From NCBI RefSeq assembly GCF_003020585.1, contig NZ_PXUE01000005.1, positions 209,710 to 273,709 on the forward strand: 64,000 nt of DNA, in the 5' to 3' direction. The position numbers and the translations under genes are program-made. The notes beneath the pieces are model-generated. The model was not told the origin of the DNA. It worked only from the letters and a program-made list of their open reading frames with translations, and made no database searches. The DNA is from Chryseobacterium aurantiacum (lineage in GTDB: Bacteria; Bacteroidota; Bacteroidia; Flavobacteriales; Weeksellaceae). Shown here in pieces: positions 15,592 through 25,000 of this stretch (its first letter is position 1; every line of letters begins with the position of its first letter).

Positions 15592-18500
15592 TTATTTATC
15601 TAAATGCTTAGGAGTAAATCCGTCCTCATTTAGTTCTCTGTGTACGTATTCAGCTTTCATTTCAGCTTCGTAGTCTACTTTAGTATCTTTACCCATTCTT
15701 CTTAGAACAGAGTCAAATAGAGAGTATACTACCGGAACAATGATCAAGGTAAGGAATAGAGATGATGTTAAACCACCAATAACTACCCAAGCAAGACCTT
15801 TGTTCATTTCTGCTCCTGCTCCTGTTGCCAATGCAATCGGTAACATACCGAAGATCATTGCAATGGTTGTCATCAGGATCGGACGAAGACGTGCGTGGTT
15901 GGCCTGCACCAAAGCATCGTGTGTATTAGCTCCTGCTGCCTTTCTTGCATTGGTAAAGTCAACGATAAGGATCGCATTCTTCGCTACAAGACCAATCAAC
16001 ATGATCATACCTAGCATGGTAAAGATGTTCAATGAATTGGCAGTTAAGGCAAGGATAACCATTACCCCAATCATTGCCAATGGAATAGAGAACAACACCA
16101 CGAAAGGATATACAAAACTATCATATAGTGAAACCATTACCAGGTATACCAATACAATAGCCGCTAATAGTGCAATTCCTAAAGTACCGAAACCTTCCTG
16201 CTGATTCTCCATATCGCCACTCCAGATGTAATCTACACCAATTGGTTTTTTCTTGCTATCCATGAATTGGTTTGCCCATTCATTGGCAACGTCACCTACT
16301 GGTCTACCTACTGCTTTTGCTCTTACTTTTACAGATGGAGATTTATCTCTACGCTCAAGCAAACTTGGTCCTGAACCCATCTTTACATCTGCAAATTGGC
16401 TCAAACGAATTTGTTGGCCCTGAGGGTTTGTAAACATTAGGTTTTTAACATCATCAATGGATTGTCTGTTCACATCTCCAAAACGGATATTAATATCATA
16501 TTCATATTCTCCGGCTCTGAATTTTCCGTCTGTATTTCCGTTGAATGCAGTCTGCATCGTTTGTCCTACACTTGAAAGATTCAATCCTAAAGAAGCCATT
16601 TTATCTCTGTCAATAGACACCTGTACTTCAGGGTTACCTGAATCTGTAGATAATTCTGCATCTACTGCTCCAGGAACTTTTTTCAATAATTCTAAGATTC
16701 TTGTTGCTTCTTTTACAGCTATTGCATTATCCGGAGCTGTTACTACCATTTCGATTGGAGCATTTTCAGCACCCATAATACCGATTGGAGCAGTTTTGAA
16801 CTCAACTCCTGTAAACTTCTCTTCTAGCTCTCTTTTTATTTTTGCAGCTTTGATGTTGGTACTTTCAGAACGTTCAGATTTGTCTGTTAAGTTTACCTGA
16901 ACCTCAGATTGGTACGTTGTTGCCTGAGCACCACCAAAACCTGTAGACTGCTGCCCCACTGTTGTAATAAGGTCTACAACATCTTTATCATTTCTTAAGA
17001 ACTTCTCAACATCTAATGTTAATTGGTTTGTTTTTTCAACGGTTGCATCTTTTGAAAGTTCCATCTGTACCAAGAACTGACCACGGTCAATTGGCGGGAA
17101 GAATTCTCCTCCAATGAAACCAAATGCTACCAGCATGAATGAACTGATTAAAACAATAAATGTGATAATCACGGTAGAAATCCTTCTCAACGTTGTTTTC
17201 AGACACCATTCAAGAATTCCTGTGATCCAGTGCGTGAAGCTGTCAATTAATCCTTCAAACCAAAGAATGAATTTCTCGAACCAGTTTTTACCTGTTAAAT
17301 GCTCTAGTTTACCAAATCTTGATGACAACCAAGGAATGATGGTAAATGAAGCCAACAATGATAATAAGGTCGCAATAACCACCGTGACGCAGAACTGAGC
17401 CAAAATGTTTGCCACAAGACCTGAACTCATTGCAATTGGTAAGAATACCACCACAATTACCAATGTAATGGCAGCAACGGTAAATCCGATTTCTGAAGCT
17501 CCGTCATAGGCTGCTCTGATCTTGCTTTTACCCATCTCCATGTGACGGTAGATGTTCTCAAGTACAACAATTGCATCATCCACAAGGATACCTACCACAA
17601 GTGAAAGTCCTAGTAAACTCATCAAGTTCAAGGTATATCCCATTAGGTTCATCCCAATGAATGCTGCTACCAATGAAGCAGGGATAGAAACCATTACGAT
17701 AAATGCATTTCTGATACTGTGAAGGAATAATAGCATTACAATTGCCACAAGAATAATCGCCAAGAATAAGTCGAAAATAACGTGGTTTGCAGATTCCAGA
17801 GTAAATTCTGTTGTATCGTTTACAATTTTTACTTTTACTCCCTGAACTTTATAAGCTTCTTCTACTGTTTTAATGGTTTTCTGAACACTTTCAGATACAG
17901 CCACCGCATTTGCATCAGACTGTTTTTTCACCTGCATCAAAATTGTAGAAGACTGGTTGAATCTCGCTACTTTTTCAGCATCTTTCTGAGAGTCAAAAAC
18001 TGTCGCAATATCAGACAAACGTACTTGTGCACCATTTTTGTTGGAAACAACAAGGTTGTTCATTTCTTCAATAGACTTATATTTCCCTGATAATCTGATG
18101 GTAGATTTTGAAGTTCTCGTTTTCAAACTACCTGTAGGGAAGTCAAGGTTTGAGGAAAGAATTGATTGTTGTACATCTGCTATAGAAAGTCCGTACCCCT
18201 GTAATTTTTTCTCATCAAGGTTCACCTGAATTTCTCTTTCCTGTCCACCTACAAGATCAACCTGAGCCACACCGTTTACACGAGAGAAAATAGGTTCTAT
18301 CTTTTTATCTAATAAGTCATAAAGGTCCTTACTATTTAATTTATCAGATGAAATACTCATTGTGATAATAGGTAGATCATCTAAGGAGAATTTATTCAGT
18401 GACGGTGCTTTTACATCATCCGGAAGGTCTGCCAAAATAGCATTTACCTTTCTCTGGGCATCATTCAAAGCATAGTCAACATCTGCCCCATCGTTCAGCT

Positions 18501-18780
18501 GAACCATGATAACGGATAAACTTTCGTATGAAGAAGATTCTACTTTTTTTACGTTTTCCAAAGAACCTACGGCATCCTCAATCTTTCGGGTGACGGATGT
18601 CTCCACCTCTGCAGGCGAAGCTCCAGGATACACCGTGGAAATAGTTACCATGTTGGTTTCAAACTTCGGAATCAATTCGTATCCCATGAGTGTATAACTC
18701 AGGATACCTCCCAACGTCAGAATTGTAAATAATACAATTACCAACGAGGGTCTTTTAATCGATATTTCTGCTAACTTCAT
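15592..18780 (-). CDS. RND efflux permease (HAE1/AcrB type)
   Basis: 1062 residues, full-length for an inner-membrane proton-driven multidrug efflux pump that works as a trimer. Features in order: TM1 near 10-30 (PSLVIVLFTILTLGGILSYT), first periplasmic loop, a cluster of membrane helices at about 335-470 with GILVDDAIVVLENIYRHME holding the DD pair of the proton relay, a central cytoplasmic helix, second periplasmic loop, and the C-terminal helix bundle with GMIMLIGLVAKNAILIVDF. The C-terminal tail is charged. It is last in the tetR-tolC-hlyD-RND operon, 7 bp after the adaptor gene. Drug specificity cannot be read from sequence. Confidence 0.96.
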   Translation of the reverse strand: MKLAEISIKRPSLVIVLFTILTLGGILSYTLMGYELIPKFETNMVTISTVYPGASPAEVETSVTRKIEDAVGSLENVKKVESSSYESLSVIMVQLNDGADVDYALNDAQRKVNAILADLPDDVKAPSLNKFSLDDLPIITMSISSDKLNSKDLYDLLDKKIEPIFSRVNGVAQVDLVGGQEREIQVNLDEKKLQGYGLSIADVQQSILSSNLDFPTGSLKTRTSKSTIRLSGKYKSIEEMNNLVVSNKNGAQVRLSDIATVFDSQKDAEKVARFNQSSTILMQVKKQSDANAVAVSESVQKTIKTVEEAYKVQGVKVKIVNDTTEFTLESANHVIFDLFLAIILVAIVMLLFLHSIRNAFIVMVSIPASLVAAFIGMNLMGYTLNLMSLLGLSLVVGILVDDAIVVLENIYRHMEMGKSKIRAAYDGASEIGFTVAAITLVIVVVFLPIAMSSGLVANILAQFCVTVVIATLLSLLASFTIIPWLSSRFGKLEHLTGKNWFEKFILWFEGLIDSFTHWITGILEWCLKTTLRRISTVIITFIVLISSFMLVAFGFIGGEFFPPIDRGQFLVQMELSKDATVEKTNQLTLDVEKFLRNDKDVVDLITTVGQQSTGFGGAQATTYQSEVQVNLTDKSERSESTNIKAAKIKRELEEKFTGVEFKTAPIGIMGAENAPIEMVVTAPDNAIAVKEATRILELLKKVPGAVDAELSTDSGNPEVQVSIDRDKMASLGLNLSSVGQTMQTAFNGNTDGKFRAGEYEYDINIRFGDVNRQSIDDVKNLMFTNPQGQQIRLSQFADVKMGSGPSLLERRDKSPSVKVRAKAVGRPVGDVANEWANQFMDSKKKPIGVDYIWSGDMENQQEGFGTLGIALLAAIVLVYLVMVSLYDSFVYPFVVLFSIPLAMIGVMVILALTANSLNIFTMLGMIMLIGLVAKNAILIVDFTNARKAAGANTHDALVQANHARLRPILMTTIAMIFGMLPIALATGAGAEMNKGLAWVVIGGLTSSLFLTLIIVPVVYSLFDSVLRRMGKDTKVDYEAEMKAEYVHRELNEDGFTPKHLDK

Positions 18781-18787
18781 ATATCGT

Positions 18788-19849
18788 CTACTTTATAATG
18801 TTCACTTTAGATCCGTTGTCCAGGTTGATCTGTCCGCTGGTAACCACTTGCTCACCTCCGTTCAATCCACTCAATACCTGTACTTTATCTCCGTAAACTT
18901 TTCCAATGGTTACTTTGATCAATTTAGCAACACCGTTCTGAACAACAAATAATTGTCCTGAGCTTACCCCATTTACAAACGCTTCTGCAGGAACAGTCAG
19001 CATATTCTGAGTTTCTGCACCATTGTTTGTACTAAATTTAGCAGTTGCATACATCCCGGCTTTTAGGTTTCCTCTGTTCTGAACTTCAATTTCAACTGGG
19101 AAATTTAAAGAAGCATCACTTTTGGGAGCGATAAATGTAATTCTACCTACAAAAGAATCCTCAGGTAAGACGTTAACCTTGATTGGAACTTCCTGCCCTA
19201 GCTGAATTTTTCCGATCTGGCTTTCGTCTACCAATACAGAAAGCTTCAGGCTGTTGATATTAACGATTTCAAACATAGAAGTTCCTACGGAAACAACTGT
19301 TCCGGGCTCAACCATTTTTTTATTAATTGTACCGCTGATTCCTGCACGGATACTTGTATCGTTTACTCGTACTCCTTGAGCTTTAACGGCTGCCTGCATG
19401 TTTTTCAGCTGAAGTCTTGAGTTATCAAGCTGTTGTTTTGTAACTCCACCAGTCTTGTATGCGCTTTCGTAACGTTGGTTATCGATAATGGCATTCTGTA
19501 GGTTGTTTTGAGCCTGTGTAACGTCAACTTCGATAGCATCTCTTTTTATTGTTGCTAAAACCTGACCTGCACCTACTCTTGACCCTTCTTTCACTAAAAC
19601 GCTTACAATACGTCCTGAGATTTCAGAAGATTGATTCATCTCCTGCTTAGGAAGAAATGTTCCGTTTGCAGAATAGTCTGTATCTATATTTTCTCTTGCA
19701 ACCGTTACAATGTTTACGTTGATTTTATCTACCTGCTTGGCAACTTCCTTTACTTCCTGAGTCTGCTTTTCTTTGTTACCTGCAATCTTATATGCGGCCA
19801 ACCCTACAAGTACAGCTGCTACGATGATATATATTAAAGTTTTTTTCAT
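18788..19849 (-). CDS. RND efflux periplasmic adaptor (HlyD/MFP family)
   Basis: 353 residues. An N-terminal membrane anchor or signal (TLIYIIVAAVLVGLAAYKIA) is followed by a polar linker, a lipoyl-like domain (SGRIVSVLVKEGSRVGAGQV near 78-97), a short coiled-coil hairpin (about 110-160, with QAQNNLQNAIIDNQRYESAY), and the beta-barrel and membrane-proximal domains (SLKLSVLVDESQIGKIQLGQ onward). It bridges the inner-membrane pump and the outer-membrane channel. Not a lipoprotein, as no lipobox Cys is present. It starts 9 bp after the TolC-like gene and ends 7 bp before the pump. Confidence 0.94.
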   Translation of the reverse strand: MKKTLIYIIVAAVLVGLAAYKIAGNKEKQTQEVKEVAKQVDKINVNIVTVARENIDTDYSANGTFLPKQEMNQSSEISGRIVSVLVKEGSRVGAGQVLATIKRDAIEVDVTQAQNNLQNAIIDNQRYESAYKTGGVTKQQLDNSRLQLKNMQAAVKAQGVRVNDTSIRAGISGTINKKMVEPGTVVSVGTSMFEIVNINSLKLSVLVDESQIGKIQLGQEVPIKVNVLPEDSFVGRITFIAPKSDASLNFPVEIEVQNRGNLKAGMYATAKFSTNNGAETQNMLTVPAEAFVNGVSSGQLFVVQNGVAKLIKVTIGKVYGDKVQVLSGLNGGEQVVTSGQINLDNGSKVNIIK

Positions 19850-19858
19850 TTTAGTTTA

Positions 19859-21211
19859 TTATAAGTTTTGTAGTGTGTTCAATTCACCCTTAGCTTTTAT
19901 TAGCTTGATCTCCGCTTGCTTGTAATCCAACAACGCATTAGAATAGTTCTGTTTTGCCTGTGTTAAAGCATTTTCAGAATCCAAGACTTCCGTAAGTGTT
20001 GCTAAACCGTACTGATAATTGGATTGGGTATTTTTCTGTACTCTTTCCGCAAGATCTACGTTGTCCTTCATGCTCTGGATGTTAATGATTGCATTTTCCA
20101 TATTGGTGATGGAGTTTTTGTAATCCAGATCCAAACTCAGCTGTGTTTTTTGGATGTCCTGATCTAAATCCTGAAGATCAATTTCTGCCTGCTGAATTTT
20201 AGCTTTTGTAGCTCCCCCTGTGAAAATAGGAATATTAACATTCAGACCGATTGCTGAATAATCACTCCAAAGCACTCCATTATTAAGACCATTGGTTAAA
20301 GGAAACTTCTTTCCCATCCCGGCCCAACCATAGTTTGCCGTAAGGTTAACAGTAGGGTAAAGATATGCTTCTGTAGCTTTTTTGTTAAACTGAAGAAGCT
20401 CTCTGTTTTTATTTAAAACTCTGATTTCTGTACGATTATCAAGGTTAACGTTACTTGCAATCAGTTCAGGTTTTGGCTCAATCGTTTTTTCTTCAAGCTC
20501 AATATCTGTATTGATAGGAACACCCATATAAAATTTCAGAGCATTTTTTGAAAGTTCAACAGAGTTAATCAACTGCTGTCTGTTTGAACCGATATTAGTA
20601 AGCTGTACATTGGTACGATCTAAGTCTATGCTTTTTGCAAGACCATTATCTACCAAACTTTTAATAACATTTCTCACTTTCTCAGTATTCACATAGCTAG
20701 CCTTTACTGTTTTAAGGTTTTCTTCCTGTACAAACACTTGATAATAAGCTGTTGCTACATTTTCAATGATCTGCTCATTGGTCAACTCAGCATTCAGTAC
20801 GTAAAACTCTCTTGTAGATTTTGCAGCCTTAAGTCCTGTGAAAACTCTTTGGTCAAACAATGCCTGCTGAAGCTGAACAACAGCACTGGAGCTCCAAGGT
20901 TGTCCCAGCTGAGCTCTGATTCTCTCTCCTCCAAATTCAAGCAAAGATTCCTGAATAACCGGATTGTAGGTAAGTCCGGCTGTTGCACTGATCTGTGGGA
21001 GTGCACCGGCTCTGGCCTCATCAATCTTATATTCGGCTTTTTTTACCTGTAAAGCAGCTTTTTTAGCTTCTGCCTTATTTTGAAGCGCCTGCTTAATTGC
21101 CTCTTGCAGAGAAACCTGCTGCTGGGCAGACACCGATGAAAAGCCGAAAATCATAAATGCTGCAGCTATCCCTATTTTTAGCTTTCTAGCAGTTATACGT
21201 TTTCTGTTCAT
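19859..21211 (-). CDS. TolC family outer-membrane efflux channel
   Basis: 450 residues with a signal peptide ending near SVSAQQ. It has the twofold internal repeat of outer-membrane efflux proteins: long helices such as VSLQEAIKQALQNKAEAKKA near 32-51 and DLQDLDQDIQKTQLSLDLDY in the second half, ending with ALTQAKQNYSNALLDYKQAE. The trimeric beta-barrel and alpha-tunnel connects the pump and adaptor to the outside. In this operon it precedes the adaptor and pump, an order common in Bacteroidota. 87 bp separates it from the tetR stop. Confidence 0.94.
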   Translation of the reverse strand: MNRKRITARKLKIGIAAAFMIFGFSSVSAQQQVSLQEAIKQALQNKAEAKKAALQVKKAEYKIDEARAGALPQISATAGLTYNPVIQESLLEFGGERIRAQLGQPWSSSAVVQLQQALFDQRVFTGLKAAKSTREFYVLNAELTNEQIIENVATAYYQVFVQEENLKTVKASYVNTEKVRNVIKSLVDNGLAKSIDLDRTNVQLTNIGSNRQQLINSVELSKNALKFYMGVPINTDIELEEKTIEPKPELIASNVNLDNRTEIRVLNKNRELLQFNKKATEAYLYPTVNLTANYGWAGMGKKFPLTNGLNNGVLWSDYSAIGLNVNIPIFTGGATKAKIQQAEIDLQDLDQDIQKTQLSLDLDYKNSITNMENAIINIQSMKDNVDLAERVQKNTQSNYQYGLATLTEVLDSENALTQAKQNYSNALLDYKQAEIKLIKAKGELNTLQNL

Positions 21212-21298
21212 AATTTTATACTTCGTTTATTTTTTATACACTTGTTATTATTTTCTTTCTAAATGACGAATCATTTTTAGAAATACTTTATATTTTTT

Positions 21299-21892
21299 CT
21301 AGTTTTTAAATAACATATTGATAATAATTTCTTTTCGTGCTGAAATAATCTTATCATAATCCTCATCACTAATCATTAGATTCTCCATAAATAGAGGTCT
21401 AATTGCACTTGGAAAAACCAATAGTGAAACCATATTCAGAATAAACTGAACAGGGTCCATTGTTTCAATATTTCCCAATTCCATTTCTTTTTCGATATCG
21501 CTATACATTTTTTGTAGGATATCTTCTTCTATTTCTCTTTGATGGCAGGTTCCCTTATTGATCTGGGAAACAATATAGCTTTCCAGATAGGGGTACTGAA
21601 GACTGGTAGAAAGGCTACTTTCTATAAATTCGCTGATCTTTTCCTTAAAAGGAAGATCTGAATTCTGGATAATCTTTGATTTTTCCTGCTCTACTTTTTG
21701 AGCTTCATCAAAGATGATCTGAATCAGTTTATCTCTTGATCTGAAATAATAGTTAATAAGGGTTCTGTTTACTCCCGCTTCATCAGCTATTTCCTGCGTA
21801 GTAGCATCAAATTTTCCTTTCACAAAGAACAAATTCTTCGCTGTCTCCTTGATCAATTCCTGTGTTTGGTCTTTTTTTGCTTGATTTGACAT
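21299..21892 (-). CDS. TetR family transcriptional regulator of the efflux operon
   Basis: 197 residues. The N-terminal helix-turn-helix is typical: FDATTQEIADEAGVNRTLIN near 28-47 followed by YYFRSRDKLIQIIF. The C-terminal ligand domain (about 60-197) is divergent, as is usual. It is the first gene of the leftward efflux operon and should repress it and itself until a ligand binds. The promoter at 21913-21942 is flanked by TTGTTAAACAA palindromes, one of them touching the start codon, which fits autoregulation. Confidence 0.93.
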   Translation of the reverse strand: MSNQAKKDQTQELIKETAKNLFFVKGKFDATTQEIADEAGVNRTLINYYFRSRDKLIQIIFDEAQKVEQEKSKIIQNSDLPFKEKISEFIESSLSTSLQYPYLESYIVSQINKGTCHQREIEEDILQKMYSDIEKEMELGNIETMDPVQFILNMVSLLVFPSAIRPLFMENLMISDEDYDKIISARKEIIINMLFKN

Positions 21893-21893
21893 T

Positions 21894-21906
21894 TTTGTTA
21901 AACAAA
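21894..21906. promoter_or_regulatory. Likely TetR operator O1
   Basis: TTTGTTAAACAAA is a perfect odd palindrome centred on 21900, just downstream of the -7 element (at the predicted transcription start) and two bases before the tetR start codon, so a bound repressor would block initiation. Its TTGTTAAACAA core recurs at 21945-21955. Confidence 0.55.
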
Positions 21907-21912
21907 TTTGTG

Positions 21913-21942
21913 CAAATTTATATTAAAAAATATTTTTGACAA
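21913..21942 (-). promoter_or_regulatory. Promoter of the tetR-tolC-hlyD-RND operon
   Basis: On the minus strand: TTG (21942-21940), 19-bp spacer, TAAATTTG (21920-21913). Exact match to the Bacteroidota consensus; the predicted start lies about 21905, close to the tetR ATG. Confidence 0.7.
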
Positions 21943-21976
21943 AATTGTTAAACAAAAAAATTAAACAAAATTGTCA
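21938..21976. promoter_or_regulatory. Likely TetR operator O2 and related half-sites
   Basis: Contains a second copy of TTGTTAAACAA (21945-21955) overlapping the upstream edge of the -33 element, and the decamer ACAAAATTGT twice (21939-21948 and 21966-21975). These repeats share the half-site of O1 and make a two-site repression region plausible. Confidence 0.45.
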
Positions 21977-22021
21977 TGACATTCATCATGTCTTTCAAAA
22001 TAATATGAGAGAATTTATGAG

Positions 22022-22049
22022 TTGGTATTTAATGAAAAATATATCTTTG
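22022..22049 (+). promoter_or_regulatory. Consensus Bacteroidota promoter
   Basis: TTG at 22022-22024, a 17-bp spacer, and TATCTTTG at 22042-22049, 17 bp before the ATG of the T9SS cargo gene. Both elements and the spacing fit the consensus exactly. Confidence 0.75.
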
Positions 22050-22066
22050 CCGCAAATTAATAACTG

Positions 22067-25000
22067 ATGAAAAAAATTCTATTTCTGTTCTCAATATTGA
22101 GTGGATCATTTCTATTTTCCCAACAAAACATTTCAGAAAGCAATTCATACAATTTTTATGAAAATAAAGGCCAGATTATTGATCAGAATGGAAAAGAAAA
22201 TAAAAAAGTAAAATACCTTTTCCACTCCAATGGATTGAATGTACAGCTTCGTTCTGATGGTTTTTCTTATGATATATATGAATTTAAAAAAACAGTCAAT
22301 CCTAACTTTTCGAAAAAAAAAGACAATACTCTTCCCAGTCCTAGGCTCTACAATGCTGATGAATTCATTTATGAAAAAATAATTCATAGAATAGACATTG
22401 AGCTTTTAAATTCTAATAAAAAAGCAATCATTGCATCAGAAGGAAAGTCCCCGGATTATGACAACTATTATAACCTTTCTGATAATTCTAAAGGCGTTAC
22501 AAATGTCCATCGTTTTCAAAAGATCCGATATAAGGAAATCTATCCCAATATTGATCTTATCTTTTTCAAACCTCATGATACTTTAAAACCCATAGAATAT
22601 AATTTCATTATCAATCCCGGTGGGAAAATTTCAGATATAAAGATGAAATTCAATGGGGCGCCTACTTTCATAAAAGATGGTAAACTAACCATGAATGTCC
22701 GTTTTGGAGAAGTCCATGAAAATATTCCGAAAAGTTGGATTGTGGGAAATGCTAAGAAAAATATTGATGTTTCTTTTAAAGATATTGGAGATCAAACATT
22801 TAGCTTCAATTCTCCGCTGAATACTTCAAATAAAACAATCGTGATAGACCCTGTACCTACAAGAATATGGGGAAGCTATGCAGGAGGATATGGAGAAGAG
22901 TATGGAAAAATCAAAACCGACAGTCAAAGTACGGGTTATCTCTTCGGATCAACTAATAGTTCTACTAATTTCGCAACTACAGGAACCTATCAACAAGTAG
23001 TAATGGGTAACTTTGATGCGTTTTTAATGAAAATAACGAAAAGCGGGCAAAAACTTTGGGGTACTTATTATGGAATGTCTCAAGCAGACTCTTTTACAGC
23101 CGTAGACATTGATGAAAGCTTTAATATTTATGCAGGAGGGGAAATAAGCAGATTAACAAGTAATATAGATGTTTGCCTTGTGAAGTTTAATTCAAATGGA
23201 GGATTAGTTTATCAAAAAGATTTTATTGGCAGCCAGGTAGACGAAATGTACACAGTCTCTTATGATAGTGGACAGGTTTTTTTTGGCGGATATACAATGA
23301 GCTCCAATTTCCCTACTATCAACGCGCCCTACCTTACAAAAATTAGCCCCCCAGGATATAATGACGGATATTTAACCTCTTTAGATGCTTTATCAGGAAA
23401 CACTCTATGGTCATCATTTTTTGGAGGATCAGACCGTTCAACGTCTATTAATCAAATATTTTCCTCTACCAATGATCTGGAGATTATTGGGGCAACACAG
23501 TCACAAAATATACCAATGATAAATCCTTTTCAGCCAACCAACGCTGGAACATCCGATGGATTATATTTGAAATTTTCTAAAAGCGGAACTCTTTTACGTT
23601 CAAGTTATTTTGGCGAAGAAGGGCAGGAAAGTGTTTGGGAAGCAAGAATAATTAATAATATACTCATACTTCCTGGTGAATACATGACATTTGACTCTAC
23701 TGGGGGAGCTATCAGAAAACCAGGAGTCTGGAGAGTGAACTTAGCAACGAATGCTATAGCAAAAACTTATTTCAATTTTAATGCCGGACTTCAGATATCT
23801 GCATATCCTGATGTTTTAGGAAATATTTTTTTTACCGGACTTCATGATAGTATTTTACCAGACATTTCTACCCCAGGAGCCTATATGGGAATGCCTACAA
23901 TGTATCTTTCTACATTCTTAATTAAGTTCAATCAAAATGATGTAAAAGAATGGGGAACTTATTACACAGGAAATAAAGCTACTCAGCTAGGACTAGTAAC
24001 AAAAGATGGAGACGGTGCTATTTACTTAACAGGTATGTCAAGCGGAAATTCTACGGGAATTGCTACTCCTGGTACTTTTCAACAATCACAGGGTGGTGGG
24101 AATGATATATTCATTGCAAAATTTCAAGATTGTAGTTCTTCTGCTGTAGTCTCTTCCAACTCTCCTGTTTGTATCAACTCAACTCTTCAGCTTAATGCTA
24201 CAGGAGGTACAAATTATAGCTGGACAGGCCCTAACGGGTTTACTTCTAATCAGCAAAACCCAACCATTCCTAATGCTACAACAGCGAATTCGGGAAACTA
24301 TCTATGTCAAGTTACGGGATCAGGAGTTTGTGATGGAAGTTTTACTGTAAATGTTATTGTAGGTGATAATGTGCCCCCAATTCCTAATATAATAAATTTA
24401 GCAGATATAACGGGAGACTGCAATACAACAATCACCAGCTTCCCTACCGCCACAGATAACTGTGTAGGAACGGTTACTGCGACTACAACAGACCCTCTAT
24501 CTTATTCAATTCCTGGAAGCTATATTATCCATTGGACTTATAATGATGGCCATGGAAATACAGCTACACAAAGTCAAAATATCATTGTTACTGCCGCACA
24601 ATCTCCGGCTGCAAGTTTAAATCAAACTTTTTGTGCTACTAACATCCCAAAAATATCAGACATCCAAATCACAGGTCAAAATATAAAATGGTATGATGCT
24701 GCAGGAAATATTTTACCAGTTACAACTCCTCTTGTAAATGGGCAAACTTACTATGCTTCCCAAACCATTAATAGCTGTGAAAGTGGTAAAACGGCCATTC
24801 AAGTAACAATAAATATAACTCCCAAGCCCACAGCTAATATTAATCAGGATTTCTGTGCTTCGGCAAATCCTATATTAGAGAAACTTATGGTAACAGGAAC
24901 TTCTCTTATATTTTATGATACAATGGGAAATATCCTGCCTGCAACAACACTTCTTGTAAATGGACAAACTTATTATGTAACTCAAACATTAAACAATTGT

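Noticed and set aside
15740..17398. Several 90-150 codon frames opposite the RND pump gene
   Set aside because: Mirror frames of a strongly conserved gene; no independent signals.
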